Position numbers and translations under genes: made by a program. Shown here piece by piece: positions 15,519 to 19,972 of a DNA stretch of 19,972 nucleotides. The stretch is from the NCBI GenBank assembly GCA_002339135.1, contig DDJR01000014.1, positions 1-19,972 of the forward strand, given 5' to 3'. This DNA comes from Flavobacteriales bacterium UBA2619. Its GTDB lineage: Bacteria > Bacteroidota > Bacteroidia > Flavobacteriales_D > Sanyastnellaceae. Every line of letters begins with the position of its first letter. Position 1 is the first letter of the stretch. Under the pieces are notes generated by a model. The model saw nothing but the letters and a program-made list of their open reading frames with translations, did not search any database and was not told the DNA's origin.

Positions 15519-16691
15519 ATGAATATTCCCAACGTACCTACTGCTAAATACCATGCAAAAACACTTTCAGGTTTGGAACAGCTTGTTGCAAATGAGTTAG
15601 AATCACATGGTGCAACAGAAATTAAATTAGGTAGAAGAGGTGTGGGTTTCACAGCTTCAGCTGAGGTGATGTACCGTCATTGTATGCATGCTCGATTTAC
15701 CTTAAAAGTTCTTCGTGTTTTATATCAATTTCAAGCAAGTCACACAGATGAGCTTTATAAGCTTGCCGCAAGAAAATCTTGGGAAGATGTCATGAACAAC
15801 GATGGTTCATTTACAATAGACTCGACAATCTATTCAGACCATTTTACGCACGATCAATTTGCAACATTGCGTCTCAAGGATGCGATCGTGGATAGATTTC
15901 GAGCAAAGACAGGAGAGAGGCCTTCTGTTGATAGAGAAAACCCAGATGCAAGGATTCATCTTCATATCAGCAAACAAGACGTTACGATTTCACTTGATGC
16001 CTGTGGCGAGCCACTTTCTAGAAGAGGATATCGATCAAGGAAGGCTATTGCACCCTTGAACGAAGTTCTTGCAGCAGGACTTTTGGCACTTAGTGGATGG
16101 AAGCCGGGAACCACACTTTATGATCCAATGTGTGGCTCTGGAACCTTTGCCTGTGAAGCAGCACTTTGGGCTTCAGGTCTACCTGTTCAAGCAAATCGTT
16201 CTCACTTTGCATTCATGGAATGGAAAAACTTTAACCGAATTGCTTGGATGACGATTCGTGATGAAGCTATGAATTTTAACGAACCTATTCCCACATCTAT
16301 TTATGCTTCGGATGTCAATCCAGATGCAATATCTCAAACAAAATATGCTCTATCTCAACTCGATCTTCCATCGCACGATGTGAGTGTGTCTTTGGTTGAT
16401 TTTTTCAAATCAGACCCCAATACAACTGAAGGAGGAATGGTCGTTCTTAACCCTCCCTATGGTGAGAGAATGGAGCCGGAAGATATCGATGAGATGTACG
16501 GAGCTATGGGTGACCGACTTAAGTTTAACTGGCCAGGGTTTAAGGCTTGGATTATTTCATCCAACCCTGAAGCAATCAAGCATATAGGTTTAAAAAGTAA
16601 CCACCGACACAAAGTGCACAATGGCCCTTTAGAATGTCGGTGGTTAGGATATGATTTATACGCGGGCTCTCGCTACACGGACAAGGCTTAA
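15519..16691 (+). CDS. rlmL: THUMP-domain 23S rRNA guanine-N2 methyltransferase, RlmL-like
   Basis: Likely makes m2G in 23S rRNA (position 2445 in E. coli, by homology). 390 residues: N-terminal ferredoxin-like/THUMP region about 5-165 (YHAKTLSGLEQLVANEL, then ARIHLHISKQDVTISLD), RRGYR at 168-172, SAM motif DPMCGSGTF at 202-210, acidic ASDVNPDA near 263-270, and catalytic NPPYGER at 311-317. It corresponds to the N-terminal half of E. coli RlmKL; the RlmK half is absent, as in many bacteria. A TAGATTTA sequence (15497-15504) could be a weak promoter. A perfect 12-bp inverted repeat (16598-16646) is embedded in its last codons and probably serves the convergent gene. Confidence 0.92.
   Translation: MNIPNVPTAKYHAKTLSGLEQLVANELESHGATEIKLGRRGVGFTASAEVMYRHCMHARFTLKVLRVLYQFQASHTDELYKLAARKSWEDVMNNDGSFTIDSTIYSDHFTHDQFATLRLKDAIVDRFRAKTGERPSVDRENPDARIHLHISKQDVTISLDACGEPLSRRGYRSRKAIAPLNEVLAAGLLALSGWKPGTTLYDPMCGSGTFACEAALWASGLPVQANRSHFAFMEWKNFNRIAWMTIRDEAMNFNEPIPTSIYASDVNPDAISQTKYALSQLDLPSHDVSVSLVDFFKSDPNTTEGGMVVLNPPYGERMEPEDIDEMYGAMGDRLKFNWPGFKAWIISSNPEAIKHIGLKSNHRHKVHNGPLECRWLGYDLYAGSRYTDKA
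16592..16646 (-). terminator. Terminator of the 16695-17579 gene, embedded in rlmL
   Basis: TAACCACCGACA (16598-16609) and TGTCGGTGGTTA (16635-16646) form a perfect 12-bp stem with a 25-nt loop. On the minus strand the stem is followed by C-TTTTT (16597-16592), a U-tract; on the plus strand no T-run follows. It lies 49 nt past the stop of the minus-strand T9SS gene, so it would end that transcript inside the rlmL coding sequence. The long loop lowers confidence. Confidence 0.55.
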
Positions 16692-16694
16692 AAA

Positions 16695-17579
16695 TTACTT
16701 CTTTACAAAGCTGGCTCTTGAGATAGAAGACGCATTGACGAAGTCGATTGTGTATACTCCAGGATGAAGTCCACTTACATCAAGAGAAGTCGTTCCATTC
16801 ACAAGATTTTTACTGAATACGTGGCGGCCACTCATGTCATAAACGTGAGCGATTGCATCTAGGTGTAAAGAGAAATTCACTGCATCAACAGTGGGGTTGG
16901 GGTACAGATTAATTTCCACAAATGCAATCGGTCCGACTGACATGCCTATGCTTACATCAGACGCATCACGTGGCTCAATTTTGTACTCTTCATAGGTGTA
17001 TGTAAGAATTCCTGTTACTGAATAATACTCACCTACCATCCATGTTGGGTCAGAAGAATAAAACATATCGTCAATCATGCACTCTCCGGATCCATCATCA
17101 AAATATCCATCACCGAAACCCAGGTCTGGATTCGTACAAGCTGCATTTGTTACTTTCACTAAACAACCTTCGTAAGGTTCTCCAGATGTTCCAATAAATC
17201 CAGTAGAAAGCTCAACTGCGGCTGGAAGTTCATTTCCTGAGCTTACAGTTTCAAAATATGTAATGTTGGTGATTTCAGTAAGGTCATAATACTCAATGAC
17301 TTCACCTTCAATAATAATTTCATCACCAACAGCAGGTAAATTTGTATTGTCGTAGATATAAACACCGTTCCAAGCACCTGACCCATCTTGGATAAAGTAG
17401 CTGTACTCATTCGTTGAAGCAGTAACAATCCCAGAGATGGTGACTACTTGTTCAATCAAAGGAGATGCAAAGAGCTCTCCTTGAACCTCTGCAATGGTAT
17501 GGGTTATTGTTTGTGCGGATGCAAAAGTGGCTGCAAAAATCCCTGCGGCGGTTAGAAAATGACGTACTGTATGTAGCAT
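16695..17579 (-). CDS. Secreted T9SS cargo protein with OB-fold-like domains
   Basis: 294 residues. Signal peptide about 1-22 (TAAGIFAATFASA/Q). Residues about 24-112 (HTIAEVQG, VVTISGIVTAS, YFIQDGSGAWNGVYIYD, VGDEIIIEGEVIEYYDLTEI) resemble the OB-fold domain found beside secreted nucleases such as YhcR. A second similar unit spans about 118-210 (GCLVKVTNA, GECMIDDMFYSSDP, YYSVTGILTYTYEEYKIEPRD). A type A T9SS sorting domain begins at LYPNPTVD (225-232) and runs to the end. No nuclease domain is present, so it could be a nucleic-acid- or polymer-binding surface protein (inference). Convergent with rlmL, 3 nt between stops. Confidence 0.87.
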   Translation of the reverse strand: MLHTVRHFLTAAGIFAATFASAQTITHTIAEVQGELFASPLIEQVVTISGIVTASTNEYSYFIQDGSGAWNGVYIYDNTNLPAVGDEIIIEGEVIEYYDLTEITNITYFETVSSGNELPAAVELSTGFIGTSGEPYEGCLVKVTNAACTNPDLGFGDGYFDDGSGECMIDDMFYSSDPTWMVGEYYSVTGILTYTYEEYKIEPRDASDVSIGMSVGPIAFVEINLYPNPTVDAVNFSLHLDAIAHVYDMSGRHVFSKNLVNGTTSLDVSGLHPGVYTIDFVNASSISRASFVKK

Positions 17580-17630
17580 ATTTTTGGTTTTAAAATGTCT
17601 TCGAATTTAGTGAATAGTTTGTCATATTTG

Positions 17631-17637
17631 CAAGGTA
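17631..17637 (-). promoter_or_regulatory. Candidate -7 box of the OB-fold T9SS cargo gene
   Basis: TACCTTG on the minus strand, followed by C, 51 nt before the ATG at 17579. Identical to the box proposed for the SUI1-like gene. It lies in the 86-nt divergent gap shared with the amidohydrolase, for which I see no convincing box. Confidence 0.28.
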
Positions 17638-17665
17638 TTTAGTTGGGCTTTCATTATTATACAAT

Positions 17666-19330
17666 ATGCATATTTTTCAAAAACCACATCCACTTTTTTA
17701 TGCCCTTGTTGCTATCTTGCTCCTATCATGCAACTTTAAGTCTCAGAAAGCAGATTTGATATTGCACAATGCTGTAGCGCTAACATGCGATGGATCACTT
17801 CAGCAAGCAACTCCAATGGCAATTGCGATTGCTGATGGTCTGATAGTAGCCACAGGTCCTGAGCGAGCAATTCTGAATTCATTCACGTCAAAACAAAAGA
17901 TTGACCTTCAGCAAGCTGTAATCTACCCAGGCTTTATTGATGCTCATGCGCACTTCACCGGTTATGCATTGAGTTTACTCACGGTTGATCTTGTAGGAAC
18001 AACTTCATATCAAGATGTTCTTAACCGCGTTGAGTTGTTTGCTTTAGAGCACCCATCAGGTTGGATTACTGGAAGAGGTTGGGACCAAACAGACTGGGAC
18101 ACAACCACATTTCCCACACGGACATATCTTGACGAACTCTTCCCAACAAGGCCGGTCGCAATTCGCCGCATTGATGGTCACGCTTTGCTCGCAAATGCAG
18201 CAGCCCTTCGCTTGGCCGGTCTATCAACATTTCGCCACATAGAAGGAGGGGAGATGCTCACATTTAATGATGGTTCACCAACAGGTGTTTTAATCGATGG
18301 TGCTGCGGACTCTCTTTTGACTGTAATCCCTAAAGTTCAAACAGATTTGAAAATTTCAGCGCTTATTAAAGCAGAAAAGCATCTCTTTGCCCGAGGTCTA
18401 ACCTCAATTGTTGATGCAGGTCTTGAATTCGCGGACATTCAACTCATCGATTCGCTTCACAAGTCGGGCACTCTTTCAATACGTGTCGTTGCCATGGCAA
18501 GCGGCACTCGACCTAATTTAGACTCGACATTTAAAATAGGGCCCTACAGCACGAGTCGACTTTTCGCCCGTTCAATTAAATTCTACATGGATGGTTCACT
18601 TGGGTCGAGAGGTGCTGCTCTTTTAGAACCGTATACAGATCGTCCTTCACACAGTGGTTTTATTTTCCAAAATCCTGACGAATTTTATCAATCTCTTATG
18701 AAAGCTAATGAGTTAGGGTTCCAAGTAGCAACCCATTGTATAGGAGATTCTGCTGTAAGAAATGTTTTAAAGGTGTACAATGAAATCCTGGGAGGTCAAA
18801 ATGACAAACGGTGGAGAATAGAACACGCGCAGGTCGTTAATCCTAAAGATTTACCCCTGTTCACCTCAGCCAGTGTCATACCTTCAGTCCAGCCAACCCA
18901 TGCCACTTCTGACATGTACTGGGCAGGTGAACGCTTAGGCCGCAATAGAGTGCGACATGCTTATGCTTACAAAGATCTTGAACAAGCATTAGGACTCTTG
19001 CCTTTAGGTACAGATATGCCTGTTGAAGACATCGACCCTATCAAGACCTTCTATGCTGCAACGGTAAGAAAGGACTCAGATGGATTTCCTCAAGAGGGGT
19101 ATCACAAGGACCAATCCCTCTCACGGCAATCAGCCCTTCACGGCATGACTCTTTGGGCTGCAATAGCCAATTTTCAGGACAAATCTGTTGGATCTATTGA
19201 AGTAGGTAAGTTTGCTGACTTGGTTGTTTTAGACAGAAATCTATTGACATCTTCCCCTGAATCTATCTTAGACGCTAAAATTTTACGCACTTTTGTCTCC
19301 GGAATCGAGACTTACAATTCAGACAATTAA
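17666..19330 (+). CDS. Amidohydrolase lipoprotein, YtcJ-like
   Basis: Metal-dependent amidohydrolase (amidohydrolase_3, YtcJ/NfdA type), 554 residues. Lipoprotein signal with lipobox LLLSC (Cys22), so membrane-anchored outside the cytoplasm. Metal ligands: His94 and His96 (DAHAHF), probable bridging Lys305 (SIKFYMDGSLGSRGA), His357 (ATHCIGD), His387 (IEHAQ) and Asp450 (GTDMPVE). The N-terminal (about 30-85) and C-terminal (about 500-545, VGKFADLVVLDRN) parts form the small beta domain. Substrate unknown; relatives are often uncharacterised and some act on N-formyl or other amide bonds. The SCO-like gene follows after 2 nt. Confidence 0.9.
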   Translation: MHIFQKPHPLFYALVAILLLSCNFKSQKADLILHNAVALTCDGSLQQATPMAIAIADGLIVATGPERAILNSFTSKQKIDLQQAVIYPGFIDAHAHFTGYALSLLTVDLVGTTSYQDVLNRVELFALEHPSGWITGRGWDQTDWDTTTFPTRTYLDELFPTRPVAIRRIDGHALLANAAALRLAGLSTFRHIEGGEMLTFNDGSPTGVLIDGAADSLLTVIPKVQTDLKISALIKAEKHLFARGLTSIVDAGLEFADIQLIDSLHKSGTLSIRVVAMASGTRPNLDSTFKIGPYSTSRLFARSIKFYMDGSLGSRGAALLEPYTDRPSHSGFIFQNPDEFYQSLMKANELGFQVATHCIGDSAVRNVLKVYNEILGGQNDKRWRIEHAQVVNPKDLPLFTSASVIPSVQPTHATSDMYWAGERLGRNRVRHAYAYKDLEQALGLLPLGTDMPVEDIDPIKTFYAATVRKDSDGFPQEGYHKDQSLSRQSALHGMTLWAAIANFQDKSVGSIEVGKFADLVVLDRNLLTSSPESILDAKILRTFVSGIETYNSDN

Positions 19331-19332
19331 CC

Positions 19333-19972
19333 ATGGGAACCCGATACAACTTTTCAATTTTTGCTTTAATAGCTGTTTGTGCGATATTATACACCTATTT
19401 TTTTTATTTTAAACAGCCAGATAGATTGCCGATTTATCAACCCTCTCAAATTAATCCAGCTCTCGTCGATCCGACTTTGCTCCAAGAAAAAGATCATAGA
19501 ATTATCGACTTCACCCTCATTAATCAGCTTGGTGACACAGTTTCTTTGTCGGATCTTTCAGGTAAAGTCCTCATTGTCGACTTCTTTTTCACAAGGTGCA
19601 ATACGATTTGTCCTGTATTGACTTCAAACTTATCTCTCATTCAGAATAAGTTGCCATTAGGTGTGCATATGCTAAGTCATTCTGTGACTCCAATTGCTGA
19701 TAGTGCTTCTGTGCTTCTTGATTATGCAAATAGTTATGGTGCCGATCACACCAAATGGTGGTTTCTTACGGGTGACAAAGCGCAGATATATAAACTTGCT
19801 CGCAAAAGTTATTTCGCTTGTCTTGACGAAGGAGATGGTGGTTATCAAGACTTTGTACATACTGAGAATGTTGTACTTATAGATACTGAGGGGCGCCTTC
19901 GAGGTTTTTACGATGGTACAGCAGAAGCTTCCATCACTCAGTTGTACGTGGACCTTCTCAGCCTTCTTGCAG
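19333..19972 (+). CDS. SCO1/SenC/PrrC-family copper chaperone (3' end outside window)
   Basis: Thioredoxin-fold protein that delivers copper to, or reduces, the CuA site of cytochrome c oxidase. 213 residues are visible and the frame is open at the window end. An N-terminal membrane anchor at about 7-26 is followed by IIDFTLINQLGDTVSLSDLSGKV and the copper motif FFTRCNTICP (Cys89 and Cys93, CxxxC). The third copper ligand is His176 in FVHTENVVLID. All three ligands are conserved. Start ATG at 19333, 2 nt after the amidohydrolase stop, so probably co-transcribed. SCO genes in Bacteroidota often lie near cytochrome genes, which would be beyond this window. Confidence 0.91.
   Translation, partial: MGTRYNFSIFALIAVCAILYTYFFYFKQPDRLPIYQPSQINPALVDPTLLQEKDHRIIDFTLINQLGDTVSLSDLSGKVLIVDFFFTRCNTICPVLTSNLSLIQNKLPLGVHMLSHSVTPIADSASVLLDYANSYGADHTKWWFLTGDKAQIYKLARKSYFACLDEGDGGYQDFVHTENVVLIDTEGRLRGFYDGTAEASITQLYVDLLSLLA

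Noticed and set aside
16695..17579. Reading the OB-fold T9SS protein as a secreted nuclease
   Set aside because: Only the accessory OB-like units are present; there is no endonuclease/exonuclease catalytic domain before the sorting domain.
1..19972. Defence island, prophage, insertion sequence, CRISPR array, tRNA or rRNA
   Set aside because: No transposase, integrase, phage gene, repeat-spacer pattern or tRNA-like cloverleaf was seen. All sizeable genes are assigned to housekeeping, metabolism or secretion families.

Overview
This window looks like a stretch of chromosome from a marine-type member of the Bacteroidota, probably Flavobacteriales (an inference). The DNA is AT-rich. Two secreted proteins carry the C-terminal 'YPNP' sorting domain of the type IX secretion system. 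Several gene starts are preceded by the Bacteroidota -7 element (TAnnTTTG) instead of a sigma70 -10 box. Gene content is mainly core metabolism with no mobile element, CRISPR array, rRNA or tRNA that I can see. Genes are packed tightly, with many 1-6 nt gaps or 4-nt overlaps and four tail-to-tail pairs 23 nt or less apart.

Layout. (1) 2-1467 (+): the end of a sensor histidine kinase and a stand-alone receiver protein, coupled by an ATGA overlap. (2) 1491-2579 (-): an M42 metallo-aminopeptidase, separated by a strong terminator hairpin from (3) 2694-8503 (-): a beta-oxidation operon of marR regulator, fadN-type bifunctional enzyme, thiolase and VLCAD-like acyl-CoA dehydrogenase. (4) 8504-8777: a divergent regulatory region with repeated short motifs. 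(5) 8778-10458 (+): a cysteine-rich, EF-hand-bearing T9SS cargo protein of unknown function and an RDD membrane protein. (6) 10471-12366 (-): acetyl-CoA synthetase. (7) 12505-14441: a divergent LolD-like ABC ATPase and sucC. (8) 14438-16691: a divergent O-methyltransferase and eIF1/SUI1-like factor, then an RlmL-like THUMP methyltransferase. (9) 16695-17579 (-): a second T9SS cargo with OB-fold-like domains. (10) 17666-19972 (+): a YtcJ-like amidohydrolase lipoprotein and the start of a SCO1/SenC copper chaperone that runs off the window.

How the genes fit together. The fad operon makes acetyl-CoA from fatty acyl-CoA. Acs makes acetyl-CoA from acetate, and SucC belongs to the TCA cycle that burns it, so the middle of the window is carbon oxidation. 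SCO would serve cytochrome oxidase assembly.

I did not find a clear new defence, mobile or biosynthetic system. The most interesting signals are regulatory and architectural: a perfect 12-bp direct repeat bracketing the sucC -7 box; a terminator for the second T9SS gene embedded inside the rlmL coding region; an A AAA AAA heptamer placed so that a -1 slip would fuse MarR to FadN; an 8-mer shared by both promoters of the marR divergent region; promoters so close to start codons that they predict leaderless mRNAs; and the unassigned cysteine-rich secreted protein.
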